Assembly (NCBI GenBank): GCA_015709205.1
Contig: JACCQO010000001.1
Coordinates: forward strand, 1 to 64,000
Length of the DNA stretch: 64,000 nucleotides
Reading direction: 5' to 3'
Source of the DNA: Desulfovibrionaceae bacterium
GTDB lineage: Bacteria; Desulfobacterota; Desulfovibrionia; Desulfovibrionales; Desulfovibrionaceae
How positions within the stretch are numbered: the stretch's first letter is position 1; each line of letters opens with the position of its first letter. The translations under genes and the position numbers were made by a program. The notes under the pieces are model-generated. The model was not told the origin of the DNA. It saw nothing but the letters and a program-made list of their open reading frames with translations, and ran no database searches. Below, in pieces: positions 1-8,700 of the stretch.

Positions 1-870
1 CCCCCTCCACCCCTCTCCACCCCCAAAAACTGCTGGTTGGATGAGGAAGGGGGTGGCTGTCGGGACCGCGTGGATGCCGGACGGGGTGGGTGCCGGCGCG
101 AGAAGAGCGAAAAAGGCGAAGGTGGTGCGGACGCGCCGGGCTGCCGCCGCGTTGCGGCGGATGCGCCCTGGAGAACGGGAAAGAGAGGGAAAAAAGGAGG
201 ATTCGACGATACGGTGATTGAGCGCGAACGGAGGAAAGCCGAAGCCCCCAGCACAAAACCCGACGACGTAAAAAGAATGCGGCCGCGTTGACGATAAAGG
301 AAGGTAGCCGCCTGCCGCCACGTTGCACGGATTCGCCCAAGAAAAAGAGGACGCGGGCGCACGAAAACCGTCCTCCGAGCGCGGGCGAAGGAAAGCTGAA
401 ACCCCATGGCAACACCGACGACCGCGAAAAGGGTGCAGCGTCACGCTGCCGAAAGGGGTGCAGCGCCACGCTGCCGAAAAGGGGGGAGCGCCACGCTACC
501 TGCCGGGGAAAGGCGGACAAGGAGTGCTTTTCTCCCAGGGAATCCTGTGTTATGGATAAAAGTTCGGACATGCGGCGGCATCGTGTCCGCAGCGGCGTGG
601 CGCACCGCGCCCGCCGCCCGATGTCGCCAGCACTCGTGGCGTCCGCACACAGCCGCCGGGACGAAACCTTCGTCCCATGCGCCGGAAACGCAGCACCCCG
701 CGCTTCCGGATGCCGGACCATCCTCTCCGGCACATCCCCTGCGCACGCGGCCCTGTCCTGCGACGTCCTGTTCACGACACTTGCGCCCCGGACGGCTTCT
801 CCCGGGCCTTTCCGTGGGCGAACAATCCCCCTCCTTGCCGGAGGAGGGGCATCCCGAACCGGAGACAGCA
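1..870. other. Non-coding, repeat-rich region upstream of pyruvate carboxylase
   Basis: No convincing gene is seen. Short open frames here are arginine- and glycine-rich, have no family resemblance and look like GC-bias noise. The stretch holds two imperfect copies of a 27-28 base element (141-168 and 312-338) and a tandem repeat at 431-500. The promoter of the downstream carboxylase must lie here, but I could not pick a convincing -35/-10 pair. Confidence 0.6.
431..500. repeat. Tandem repeat, about 26 bp unit, 2.7 copies
   Basis: Units begin near 431, 456 and 481. Each carries the core gcagcg-n-cacgct followed by gccgaaa. The third copy is diverged and incomplete. It lies 370 to 440 bases upstream of the pyruvate carboxylase start. 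Confidence 0.7.
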
Positions 871-3800
871 ATGGAAAAGACGTTCGAACAGGTGGTCGAA
901 GAGGTGCGGGGCAAGCCGATCCTGGTCGCCAACCGGGGCATACCGGCACGCCGCATCTGCAGGTCCATTTCCGAAATGTTCGACGCCGTGGCCATCATGA
1001 CGGCCACGGACGTGGACAAGACGTCCCCGGCCACCACCGGCGCCAAGGAACTCCTGCTCCTCGGCGAGGACCCGCGCGGCTATCTGGACCTGGACAAGAT
1101 CATCCGCCGGGCCAAGAAGCGCGGGGTCGTGGCCATCCACCCCGGCTGGGGCTTCGGCGCCGAGGACGATTCCTTCCCGGCCAAGTGCCGCGAAGCGGGC
1201 ATCATCTTCATCGGCCCGGACCCCGAGCCCATGCACCTGCTGGGCAACAAGGTCGCCGTGCGCGAACTCGCGCTCAAGCTCGGCGTGCCGGTGGTGCCCG
1301 GCTCCACCAAGGCCATCGAGCTTTCCGAGGCCAAGGACCTCGCCAGGGAGATCGGCTTCCCGGTGATGCTCAAGGCCGAGGGCGGCGGCGGCGGCCGCGG
1401 CATCTACGAGGTCTGGAAGGAGGAGGACCTGGATTCCTCCTTCAAGAAGGGCTCTGCCCAGGCCCAGGCGGCCTTCGGCAACCCGCGCATGTTCATGGAG
1501 CGTCTCCTGCCCTCTGTGCGCCACATCGAGATCCAGGTCATCGCCGACCGCTACGGCAACGTCTTCGCCTGCGACGAGCGCGACTGCACCGTGCAGCGCA
1601 ACCACCAGAAGCTGGTGGAGATCACGCCCTCGCCCTGGCCGGGCATGACGACGGAACTGCGCGAACGGCTCAAGGAGTACTCGCGCAAACTGATCACGGC
1701 GTGCAACTACCACTCCCTGGCCACGGTGGAGTTCCTGGTCACGCCCGACGGCACGCCCTACCTCATCGAGGTGAACACCCGCCTGCAGGTCGAGCACGGC
1801 ATCACCGAATGCCGCTACGGCTTCGACATCGTGGAGGAACAGATCGCCGTGTGCCTGGGCGCCAAGCTCCGCCTGACCGCCGAGAACACGCGGCCCTACC
1901 AGCACGCCATGCAGGTGCGCATCAACTGCGAGGACCCGCAGAACAACTTCTCGCCCAACGCGGGCCGCATCTCGCGCTACGTCTCGCCCGGCGGCCAGGG
2001 CATCCGCGTGGACTCCTGCATCTGCGCGGGCTACGAGTTCCCCTCCAACTACGACTCCGCCGCGGCCCTGCTGATCACCTACGGCAACTCCTGGAACAAG
2101 GTGAACCGGCTCATGGACCGCGCCCTGCGCGAGTACTACATCGGCGGGGTCAAGACGACCATCAACTTCCAGCGCCGGGTCATGAACCATCCGCTGTTCA
2201 TCCGCGGCGACTACGACACCAAGTTCCTGCACGACCACCAGCAGGAGGTCATGGACTACGAGGACGAGGAGCCCCAGTCCTTCAAGCTGGGCCGCCTGGT
2301 GGCCGAGATCTGCGCCCGCGGCTACAATTCCCTGGTTGAGCTGGGCGAGTACCGCGGCCCGGCGGACAAGCGCGTGGGCCATTTCGACCCGGCCATGCCG
2401 TCGCTGCCGATCACCAAGCGCCGCCCGCGCATCCACCGGGCGCTCACGCGCGAGCAGGCCATCGCCCGCCTGCGCGAGGACCGCGAAAACGGCATCATCC
2501 ACTTCACGGACGTGACCCCGCGCGACGCCACGCAGTCCAACACGGGCAACCGCTTCCGCCTGGCCGAGGACCGGCTCATCGGGCCCTACCTGGACCGCTG
2601 CGGCTTCTTCTCCATCGAGAACGGCGGCGGCGCGCACTTCCACGTGGCCATGATGGCCAACGCCACCAATCCCTTCACCGAGGCCCGGGAGTGGAACGAG
2701 TTCGCGCCCGAAACCATGAAGCAGATCCTGGTGCGCTCCACCAACCTGCTGGGCTACAAGCCCCAGCCCAAGAATGTCATGCGGATCATGGCCAAGTCCA
2801 TCTGCCAGGACTACGACGTGATCCGCTGCTTCGACTTCCTCAACCACGTCGAGAACATGCGCCCCATCGCCGAGGGCGTGCTCGGCGAGAGCGACCGCAT
2901 CTTCGAGCCCGCCCTGTCCATCTCCTACGCCAAGGGCTTCGACGCCGAGCACTACATGGGCGTGGCCGAGCGGATGCTCGGGATGTGCGGAGATATCCTC
3001 GGCTGTTCCGCGGACGAGGCCCAGCGCCACGTGATCCTCGGGCTCAAGGACATGGCCGGCGTGTGTCCGCCCGACTTCGTGGAGAACCTGGTCCGCTCCT
3101 TCCGCGAGCGCTGGCCGGAGCTGTGCATGCACTACCACCGCCACGGCACGGACGGCCTCTTTGCCCCGGCCCTGGCCGCCGCGGCCCACGCGGGCGTGCA
3201 CATCGTGGACACCTGCCTCGGCCCGGCGGTGCGCTCCTACGGCCAGGGCGAGGTCCTGTCCGTGGCCGCGCACATCAAGAACACGGCCGGCCTGACCAAC
3301 ACCCTGGACACGGAGATGATCTCGACCTGCTCCTTCGTGCTCAAGCAGATCATGCCCTGGTACGACCGCTACTGCGGCCCCTACTTCCAGGGCACGGACT
3401 ACGAGGTGGTCAGCCACGCCATGCCCGGCGGGGCCACATCCTCGTCCCAGGAAGGGGCCATGAAGCAGGGCTACATCCACCTGCTGCCCTACATGCTCAA
3501 GTTCCTGGGCGGCGTGCGCCGGATCGTGCGCTACCACGACGTGACACCCGGCTCCCAGATCACCTGGAACACCTCCTTCCTGGCCGTGACCGGCGCCTAC
3601 AAGCGCGGCGGCGAGGTGGCGGTGCGCAAGTTGCTGACCATCCTCGACATGGTCAACACCGTGCCCGAGGAGCAGTTCACGGACCTGGAGAAGCAGGCCC
3701 GCCTGACCCTGTACCGCGACTGCAACGACGCCTTCCGCAACCTGCTGCTCGGCAGGTTCGGCCGCCTCCCCCTGGGCTTCCCGCCCGACTGGGTCTACCA

Positions 3801-4500
3801 ATCCGCCTTCGGCGAGGGCTGGGAGGAGGCCATAGCCAACCGCACCGAGGAGTCGCCCCTGGCCTCGCTGGAAGACGTGGACGTGGAGTCCGAACGCGCG
3901 GACCTGGCGGCCAAGCTGAATCGCCAGCCGCACGACGACGAACTGCTCATGTACCTCAACCACCCGGGCGACGCGCTCAAGTGCATCGACCAGACCGAGC
4001 GGTACGGCGATCCCAACAACCTGCCCCTGGACGTGTGGTTCGAGGGGCTGGAGCGCGGCGCGTCGGCCTCGTTCACGGACGACCACGGCAAGCCGCACCA
4101 GTTCCTCTTCCTGGACGTGACCGCGCCCGACGACGAGGGCATGTGCACCGTGCACTTCGAGTTGGACCACGAGATCGTGCAGCACCAGGTCAAGGTGGCC
4201 GAGCGCAAGGGCCACGCCGTGGGCGCGCTGGAGATGGCCGACCCGTCCAACCCCGGCCACGTGGCCGCGCCCTCCAACGGCGACCTGTGGATCATGCACG
4301 TCAAGCAGGGCCAGAAGGTCACGCGCGGCGAGGAGATATTCAACCTCTCGATCATGAAGCAGGAAAAGGCCGTGCTCGCGCCCATCTCCGGCACCGTGGC
4401 CCGCGTGCTCAAGAACGCGGACTACACCAACGACCGCAAGATGGTCCCGGTCAAGGAAGGCGAGCTCCTGGTGGAGATCACCCCCCTGCCCGCCTGCTGA
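871..4500 (+). CDS. pyc: Pyruvate carboxylase, single-chain biotin enzyme
   Basis: A 1209-residue protein that carboxylates pyruvate to oxaloacetate using ATP, bicarbonate and biotin, feeding the C4 side of central metabolism in the cytoplasm. The N-terminal third is a biotin carboxylase with an ATP-grasp fold (glycine-rich loop near residues 170-175). The middle is an HMGL-like carboxyltransferase domain, and the C-terminus is a biotinyl domain. The biotin lysine is in SIMKQEK (about K1163), where most carboxylases have AMKM. The reading frame stays open far upstream, but I chose the ATG at 871 because a GGAGA ribosome site precedes it and family homology begins there. The gene is monocistronic, with a terminator hairpin right after the stop. 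Confidence 0.95.
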   Translation: MEKTFEQVVEEVRGKPILVANRGIPARRICRSISEMFDAVAIMTATDVDKTSPATTGAKELLLLGEDPRGYLDLDKIIRRAKKRGVVAIHPGWGFGAEDDSFPAKCREAGIIFIGPDPEPMHLLGNKVAVRELALKLGVPVVPGSTKAIELSEAKDLAREIGFPVMLKAEGGGGGRGIYEVWKEEDLDSSFKKGSAQAQAAFGNPRMFMERLLPSVRHIEIQVIADRYGNVFACDERDCTVQRNHQKLVEITPSPWPGMTTELRERLKEYSRKLITACNYHSLATVEFLVTPDGTPYLIEVNTRLQVEHGITECRYGFDIVEEQIAVCLGAKLRLTAENTRPYQHAMQVRINCEDPQNNFSPNAGRISRYVSPGGQGIRVDSCICAGYEFPSNYDSAAALLITYGNSWNKVNRLMDRALREYYIGGVKTTINFQRRVMNHPLFIRGDYDTKFLHDHQQEVMDYEDEEPQSFKLGRLVAEICARGYNSLVELGEYRGPADKRVGHFDPAMPSLPITKRRPRIHRALTREQAIARLREDRENGIIHFTDVTPRDATQSNTGNRFRLAEDRLIGPYLDRCGFFSIENGGGAHFHVAMMANATNPFTEAREWNEFAPETMKQILVRSTNLLGYKPQPKNVMRIMAKSICQDYDVIRCFDFLNHVENMRPIAEGVLGESDRIFEPALSISYAKGFDAEHYMGVAERMLGMCGDILGCSADEAQRHVILGLKDMAGVCPPDFVENLVRSFRERWPELCMHYHRHGTDGLFAPALAAAAHAGVHIVDTCLGPAVRSYGQGEVLSVAAHIKNTAGLTNTLDTEMISTCSFVLKQIMPWYDRYCGPYFQGTDYEVVSHAMPGGATSSSQEGAMKQGYIHLLPYMLKFLGGVRRIVRYHDVTPGSQITWNTSFLAVTGAYKRGGEVAVRKLLTILDMVNTVPEEQFTDLEKQARLTLYRDCNDAFRNLLLGRFGRLPLGFPPDWVYQSAFGEGWEEAIANRTEESPLASLEDVDVESERADLAAKLNRQPHDDELLMYLNHPGDALKCIDQTERYGDPNNLPLDVWFEGLERGASASFTDDHGKPHQFLFLDVTAPDDEGMCTVHFELDHEIVQHQVKVAERKGHAVGALEMADPSNPGHVAAPSNGDLWIMHVKQGQKVTRGEEIFNLSIMKQEKAVLAPISGTVARVLKNADYTNDRKMVPVKEGELLVEITPLPAC

Positions 4501-4527
4501 TCGCGCGCAACGGCCGACCGGAAAACG

Positions 4528-4562
4528 AAACGCCGGTCCGGGATGCCCCGGACCGGCGTTTT
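4528..4562. terminator. Bidirectional intrinsic terminator
   Basis: A perfect 11-bp stem (4531-4541 with 4548-4558) and a 6-base loop are flanked by AAA on the left and TTTT on the right. The hairpin therefore works for the plus-strand carboxylase and the convergent minus-strand response regulator. Confidence 0.9.
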
Positions 4563-4590
4563 CCGTTGCAACGGGTTCCCCGATCCGGCG

Positions 4591-5814
4591 CTAGAAGTCC
4601 GCCTCCTCGGCGCCCGGGCAGCAGGCTCCCCGCCAGGCGTCCACGCGCGCGTCCAGGCCGCGCGCGCGCAAGGCCTCAATGTCCATGGGAAAGACGGTGC
4701 GCTCGTCGGAAAAGACGTTCAGTTCGTGGTCCAGGGCGTTGGCCGCGTGGGCGCACACGGCCGGGGTGAAGCCCCGGCCCGGGTCCCGGGAAAGGTCGTG
4801 GTGCGCGAGCACGGCCTGGACGGTCTCTTCGGCCATGCCCCAGACCCCGAGCAGGTAGGCCCCGAGCACGGCGTGATCTACGCCGAGCATCTCGCGCTCC
4901 AGCTCGAAGAGCGGCCGCCCCCGCTCGCGCACGGCCTCGATCACGGGCATGTAGTCGGCCCAGAGGTCCTGGGCCAGGAGCAGCTTGCCCACGTCGTGCA
5001 GGAGTCCGGCGAGCATGCAGCGCTCCAGGAAGCCCTTGTCCTTGGATTCCGTGGCGGCCAGGGCCCGGGCGTAGCCGCCGCAGCGGTAGCTGTGCGCGCC
5101 CACGCGCTCCAGGGAATAGCCCACGTAGCGCTCGTCCGAGAACCGGGAGAGCAGGTGCGCGCCCAGGACCACGCCCTTGAGGGTCTCGGTGCCCAGGAGC
5201 ATGACCGCCCGGGCCGGGTTGGTGACCGTGCCGAACAGGCCGAAGAAGGCCGAATTGACCAGCTTGAGCAGCGAGGCCGAGACCCCGGGGTCGCGGGAGA
5301 CGATCGCGCCGAGGCGGTCCATGGCCGGTTCGGGCGAGGCCAGTTCCTCCATGATGCTCACGTAGACGTCAGGCAGCGCGGGCAGGGCCCCGAGCCTGCC
5401 CACGTGGCGCAGTACCTGCCTGTCCACGAGCAGTCCGCGCAGGTTCAGGATGCGCGCGAGCACGCCGGTCAGTTCCTCGGAGGAGCAGGGCTTGGCCAGG
5501 AACTGGTGTGCGGCGCGGACCACCTTGAGGGTCGCGGCCATGTCCGAGTAGCCGGAGAGCACCACGCGCAGGGTGCCGGGCCAGCGCTCCTGGACCTGCT
5601 CCAGGAGCACGGCGCCGCCCATGCCACGCATGCGCAGGTCGGCCACGATCACGTCCACGGGCCGGTCCGCGGGCTGTTCCGCAAGCAGTTCCAACGCCTC
5701 CTCGCCGCTCTGGGCAAAGGACAGTTCCCACTCCTTGCGCCGCGAGCGGAGCATGAGCCGGAAGCCGTCGAGCACGGGCCGGTCGTCGTCCACAAACAGG
5801 ATTTTCTTTTTCAT
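4591..5814 (-). CDS. Response regulator with HDOD output domain
   Basis: A 407-residue protein with an N-terminal receiver domain (acidic pocket D9-D11, phosphoacceptor D59, conserved K108-P109) followed by an HDOD domain from about residue 140. HDOD is a signalling relative of HD hydrolases without a fixed activity. An LLHDVGK segment is retained in the HDOD part. The frame extends upstream to 6315, but that would overlap the divergent YbaK gene. The ATG at 5814 has an AGGGGTGGG ribosome site and begins the receiver fold exactly. Domain order and sequence closely match the regulator at 56954-58198, so the two are paralogues. No kinase is adjacent, so its partner is unknown. Confidence 0.9.
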   Translation of the reverse strand: MKKKILFVDDDRPVLDGFRLMLRSRRKEWELSFAQSGEEALELLAEQPADRPVDVIVADLRMRGMGGAVLLEQVQERWPGTLRVVLSGYSDMAATLKVVRAAHQFLAKPCSSEELTGVLARILNLRGLLVDRQVLRHVGRLGALPALPDVYVSIMEELASPEPAMDRLGAIVSRDPGVSASLLKLVNSAFFGLFGTVTNPARAVMLLGTETLKGVVLGAHLLSRFSDERYVGYSLERVGAHSYRCGGYARALAATESKDKGFLERCMLAGLLHDVGKLLLAQDLWADYMPVIEAVRERGRPLFELEREMLGVDHAVLGAYLLGVWGMAEETVQAVLAHHDLSRDPGRGFTPAVCAHAANALDHELNVFSDERTVFPMDIEALRARGLDARVDAWRGACCPGAEEADF

Positions 5815-5910
5815 CCCACCCCTTGACCGTGGAAAAATCGTCTTCGCCATGGCCCGGGCCTTGCGGCCCGGGTTTTCCTGGACTATGCATCCGTCTATCC
5901 CTTCCGGGAC

Positions 5911-5925
5911 AATTGCGCAATTATA
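5911..5925 (-). promoter_or_regulatory. Perfect 12-bp palindrome overlapping a TATAAT -10
   Basis: AATTGCGCAATT at 5911-5922 is a perfect palindrome. On the minus strand TATAAT occupies 5925-5920, giving a consensus -10 for the HDOD regulator about 105 bases before its start codon. The -35 is poor, which suggests an activator-dependent promoter or operator control. This is inference from sequence only. Confidence 0.4.
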
Positions 5926-5983
5926 GACGATAATTTCCCGTTCCCTTTTCCGAAATCCCGCAGCCCTCCACGGAGACACATCG

Positions 5984-6499
5984 ATGCAACACCCCTCCCA
6001 GCCCACCTCCGGCGACGTCCCCTCCCCCGCCCTGCCCAAGAGCGCGGCGCGCGTGCAACAGGCCCTGGAGGCCGCTGGTGCGCGGCTCACGGTCGTGGAG
6101 ATGCCTTCCTCCACGCGCACGGCCGCGGACGCAGCCGCCGCCGTGGGGTGCGACATCGCCAACATCGCAAAGTCGTTGATATTCAAGGGGAAGGAGTCCG
6201 GAGAGGGACTTCTGGTGGTGGCCAGCGGCGCGGGCCGGGTGGACACCAAGCTGTTGGCCGAGGCCGCGGGCGAGCCCCTGGCCATGGCCGATCCGGAATT
6301 CGTGCGCGAGCGCACGGGCTACGCCATCGGCGGGGTGCCGCCCCTGGGCCACGCCACGCCGCTGCCCACGCTCATCGACCGCGACCTCATGGACCTCGGG
6401 CGCATCTGGGCCGCGGCGGGCACGCCGCGCACGCTCTTCGAGCTCACGCCGGAACTGCTGGTGCACATCACGGGCGGCCGCGTGACGCGCGTGCGCTAG
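5984..6499 (+). CDS. YbaK/EbsC-family aminoacyl-tRNA deacylase
   Basis: A 171-residue protein of the YbaK/ProX editing family. These proteins hydrolyse misacylated tRNA, typically Cys-tRNA(Pro) or Ala-tRNA(Pro), as free-standing editing factors. Family marks visible here are the IAKSLIFK segment near residues 61-68, the GIGGVPPLGH-like loop (YAIGGVPPLGH near 111-121) and a C-terminal FELTPELLVHITGG stretch. The N-terminal ~20 residues are proline- and serine-rich and probably disordered. It is transcribed divergently from the HDOD regulator and converges on the MscS gene with a 32-base gap. Exact tRNA specificity cannot be told. Confidence 0.88.
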   Translation: MQHPSQPTSGDVPSPALPKSAARVQQALEAAGARLTVVEMPSSTRTAADAAAAVGCDIANIAKSLIFKGKESGEGLLVVASGAGRVDTKLLAEAAGEPLAMADPEFVRERTGYAIGGVPPLGHATPLPTLIDRDLMDLGRIWAAAGTPRTLFELTPELLVHITGGRVTRVR

Positions 6500-6531
6500 A
6501 CACGCGCGGCCCTCAGTCCCCGGCGTCCCGC

Positions 6532-7524
6532 TCAGTCCAGGGTGTCTTCGGGCGCGGGTCCGGCGGGCCCGGCGGCCTTTTTCGCCTTCTTCGCCATGTT
6601 CGCTCCGGGCGCTCCGTGCTCCGCCATGACGGGATTGACCGGTCCGCCCTCCCGCTCCATGCGCACGCGCACGGGGGGGGCTTGGCCCTCGCGGTCCTGG
6701 CCCATGTACACGGTGCGGTGCGGGAAGGGAATCTCGATGGACAGCTCGTCGAAGCGGCGCTTGAGACGGCGGTTGTATTCCCGGGCCACCTCCCACTGGC
6801 TCAGGGCCTTGGTCTTGGTGCGCGCGCGCACGATCACGGCCGAGTCCTCGAAACGGTCCAGGCCGAGCATCTCCAGCGGCTCCAGGATCAGCGCGCCGAA
6901 ATGCCCGTCCGCGCGCAGCTCCTCGTGCACCTCGTGCATGACCTCCATGACCCGGTCCACGTCCTCGCGGTAGGCCACACCCACGTCGAAGACGTAGCGC
7001 GAATACTCCTTGGTCATGTTCGTGACGATGCCGATCTGGCCGTTGCGGATGAAGTGCACGTTGCCTTCCAGGTCGCGCAGCACGGTGATGCGCAGGTTGA
7101 TCTTCTCCACCAGCCCGCCGCGGTCGCCGATCTTGACCACGTCGCCCACGCGGATCTGGTCGTCGAGCAGCAGAAAGAAGCCGTTGATCACGTCCTGCAC
7201 GAGCTGCTGGGCGCCGAAGCCCACGGCGATGCCGACCACGCCCGCGGCCGTGAGCATGGGGCCGATGGCCACGCCCATCTCCGAGAGCGCGCCGAAGATC
7301 GCCACGGTGCCCAGCGCGGCCACGATGGTGATGCGCGTGACCGAGGAGAGCGTGAGCATGCGCTTGGCGTATTCCTCGTCCCGGTGGCGCGCCAGCCGCT
7401 CGAAAAAGCGCCCCGCCACGGCCGACAGGATGCGCGCGGCCACCCAGGCCGCGGCGAGCAGCAGCACGATGCGTACGCCCGGGCCCGTGATCCAGGTCCA
7501 GGCGGATGCGATCATTGCACTCAT
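6532..7524 (-). CDS. MscS-family small-conductance mechanosensitive channel
   Basis: A 330-residue membrane protein. One N-terminal transmembrane segment (about residues 17-36), a second near 65-85 and the pore-lining helix near 90-110 are followed by the family hallmark GIAVGFGAQQLVQD (about 98-111) and the beta-domain segment around RVGDVVKIG. These channels open under membrane tension and release solutes during hypo-osmotic shock. The C-terminal ~35 residues are lysine-, alanine- and proline-rich, probably a cytoplasmic tail outside the core fold. It stands alone and converges with the YbaK gene. Confidence 0.9.
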   Translation of the reverse strand: MSAMIASAWTWITGPGVRIVLLLAAAWVAARILSAVAGRFFERLARHRDEEYAKRMLTLSSVTRITIVAALGTVAIFGALSEMGVAIGPMLTAAGVVGIAVGFGAQQLVQDVINGFFLLLDDQIRVGDVVKIGDRGGLVEKINLRITVLRDLEGNVHFIRNGQIGIVTNMTKEYSRYVFDVGVAYREDVDRVMEVMHEVHEELRADGHFGALILEPLEMLGLDRFEDSAVIVRARTKTKALSQWEVAREYNRRLKRRFDELSIEIPFPHRTVYMGQDREGQAPPVRVRMEREGGPVNPVMAEHGAPGANMAKKAKKAAGPAGPAPEDTLD

Positions 7525-7829
7525 TGTACCTCCTTCCCTGCCCGTGCGGCCGTCCGGCGCGCGCCGGGGCCGCCGGTGCGGTCCTTGCGCCTCCAGGGTA
7601 CAGAAATCGCCGCGCTTGTCGACCCCCTCGCGGAGGGACCAAAGAGAACGGAAGGCGCACGGAGCGCGGCGGAAGGAAAAGGAATGGGGGGAAGACGGGC
7701 CGCCCGACGGCCCGTGAACCGGGCCGTCGGGCGCGCCGAAACGAACGCCGTCAGGCGCGGAGAAGTTCGGGAACGCCGTCAGGCGCGCACGGCATGGCCG
7801 CCGTCAGGCAAGGGGGTCTTGACCGGCCG
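7525..7829. other. Intergenic region with hairpin and short repeat array
   Basis: There is no gene. It holds a GC-rich hairpin (7702-7732) and five copies of a gccgtc-a/g-ggc element at about 26-base spacing (see separate entries). The promoter of the minus-strand mscS gene should lie in its left half. Confidence 0.6.
7702..7732. terminator. Strong GC hairpin behind the minus-strand phn operon
   Basis: A perfect 13-bp stem (7702-7714 with 7720-7732) around a 5-base loop lies about 100 bases beyond the HAD gene stop on the minus strand. There is no U-tract on either side, so it may be a transcript-end stabiliser or a factor-assisted terminator rather than a classical intrinsic one. Confidence 0.5.
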
Positions 7830-7835
7830 TCAGGC
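7723..7835. repeat. Five-copy short direct repeat, core gccgtcaggc
   Basis: Copies start at 7723 (one mismatch), 7747, 7775, 7800 and 7826, with spacings of 24, 28, 25 and 26 bases. The last copy contains the stop codon of the HAD gene (7830-7832), so the array looks like repeated copies of the gene's 3' end. It is not a CRISPR array, because the repeats are far too short. Confidence 0.7.
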
Positions 7836-8549
7836 AAGGAGCTCATGAAAGGACGCCACGTGGCGCTCGGCCCGCAGCCTGGGGTTGCGGTAGGCCCAGA
7901 ACGGCACCCCGGCGCGCTCGGCCGTGAGCATGTCCAGATCCGAATCGCCCAGGAACAGGGCGCGCTCCGGGCTCGCGCCGAAGCGCTCCAGGAGCAGCAG
8001 CACGCCCTCGGGCGAGGGCTTGCCCTCGGCCACGTCGTCGGCCGTGACCATGCGCTCGAAAAAGCGCAAGAGCCCCACGTGCTCCAGGATCATGAACTGC
8101 TCCGCCCCGCCGTTGGTCACCACGCCCATCCGGCGGCCGGATGCGCGCAGCTCGGCCAGAAAGTCCTCGATGGCCTCCTGGGGCCGCACCAGGGGCAGGA
8201 TCTCGCGGAAGGAGACCCGCTCGCGCGCGGCCGGAAGGCGCGGCAGCAGTTCCTGCGGCACCATGCGCCGCAGGGACTCCTCCACGGTGTGCGCAAAGGC
8301 GTATTCCTCGTCGGCCGCGCCCATGGCCCCCATGCCCAGCTCCTCGCGCACGCGGTTGAAGTAGCGCATGGTCGAATCCCAGGATTCGATGAGCACGCCG
8401 TCGCAGTCGAAAAGCACGGCGGCCACCGCCTCGGGCACGCCCGCGACCCAACGTCCGGCGTCGCGGCCCGCGGCCCGTTCCGCGGCCAGCTCCGCGGCGC
8501 GCACGGCCGCGCGGCCGTCCGGTCTGTCACCCGTCCTCTGCGTATTCAT
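7830..8549 (-). CDS. HAD-superfamily phosphatase at the end of the phn operon
   Basis: A 239-residue hydrolase with the HAD motifs: DCDGVLIES (nucleophile and acid-base aspartates, about residues 48-56), TNGG, KPSPEG and the metal-binding GDSDLD. It resembles phosphoglycolate phosphatases (subfamily IA). The N-terminal ~40 residues before the fold are alanine- and arginine-rich and may not belong to the mature domain. The chosen ATG at 8549 has a GAGGGAC ribosome site. Upstream frame extensions would overlap phnN. As the last gene of the minus-strand phosphonate operon it may dephosphorylate a pathway intermediate. Its substrate cannot be read from sequence. Confidence 0.8.
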   Translation of the reverse strand: MNTQRTGDRPDGRAAVRAAELAAERAAGRDAGRWVAGVPEAVAAVLFDCDGVLIESWDSTMRYFNRVREELGMGAMGAADEEYAFAHTVEESLRRMVPQELLPRLPAARERVSFREILPLVRPQEAIEDFLAELRASGRRMGVVTNGGAEQFMILEHVGLLRFFERMVTADDVAEGKPSPEGVLLLLERFGASPERALFLGDSDLDMLTAERAGVPFWAYRNPRLRAERHVASFHELLA

Positions 8550-8599
8550 GATCGCGTCCCTCGTTGCGGTCGGAGTGTCTGTGATGGCATCGCACCGGG

Positions 8600-8700
8600 G
8601 CTTTCGGCCCGCCCTGATCGGCCCGCCCTGATCGGCCCGACCCGACAGGCCCGGCCTACCCGGCCTTGCCCATCCGGCCCTGCCCGGCCCACCCGGCGCG
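8600..8700. repeat. GC-rich tandem repeats reaching into the 3' end of phnN
   Basis: A 14-base unit (core ggcccgccctgatc) occurs twice near 8609-8640 and degenerates into further ggccc/cccgg steps that run into the phnN coding end. This gives its last ~15 residues a glycine- and alanine-rich, repeat-like composition. Similar CCGGTCC-type repeats lie at 12866-12952 and 61129-61196. Confidence 0.6.

Noticed and set aside
37-291. 84-codon frame near the window start
   Set aside because: It is Arg/Gly/Lys-rich, has no homologue-like features and overlaps repeat sequence.
772-4299. 1175-codon open frame antisense to pyruvate carboxylase
   Set aside because: It arises from third-position GC bias. 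The product is Val/His/Leu/Gly-rich with no family resemblance, and the sense frame is a certain gene.
7723-7835. Possible CRISPR array
   Set aside because: Repeats are only ten bases, and intervals of 14-18 bases are not spacer-like. No cas gene is present.
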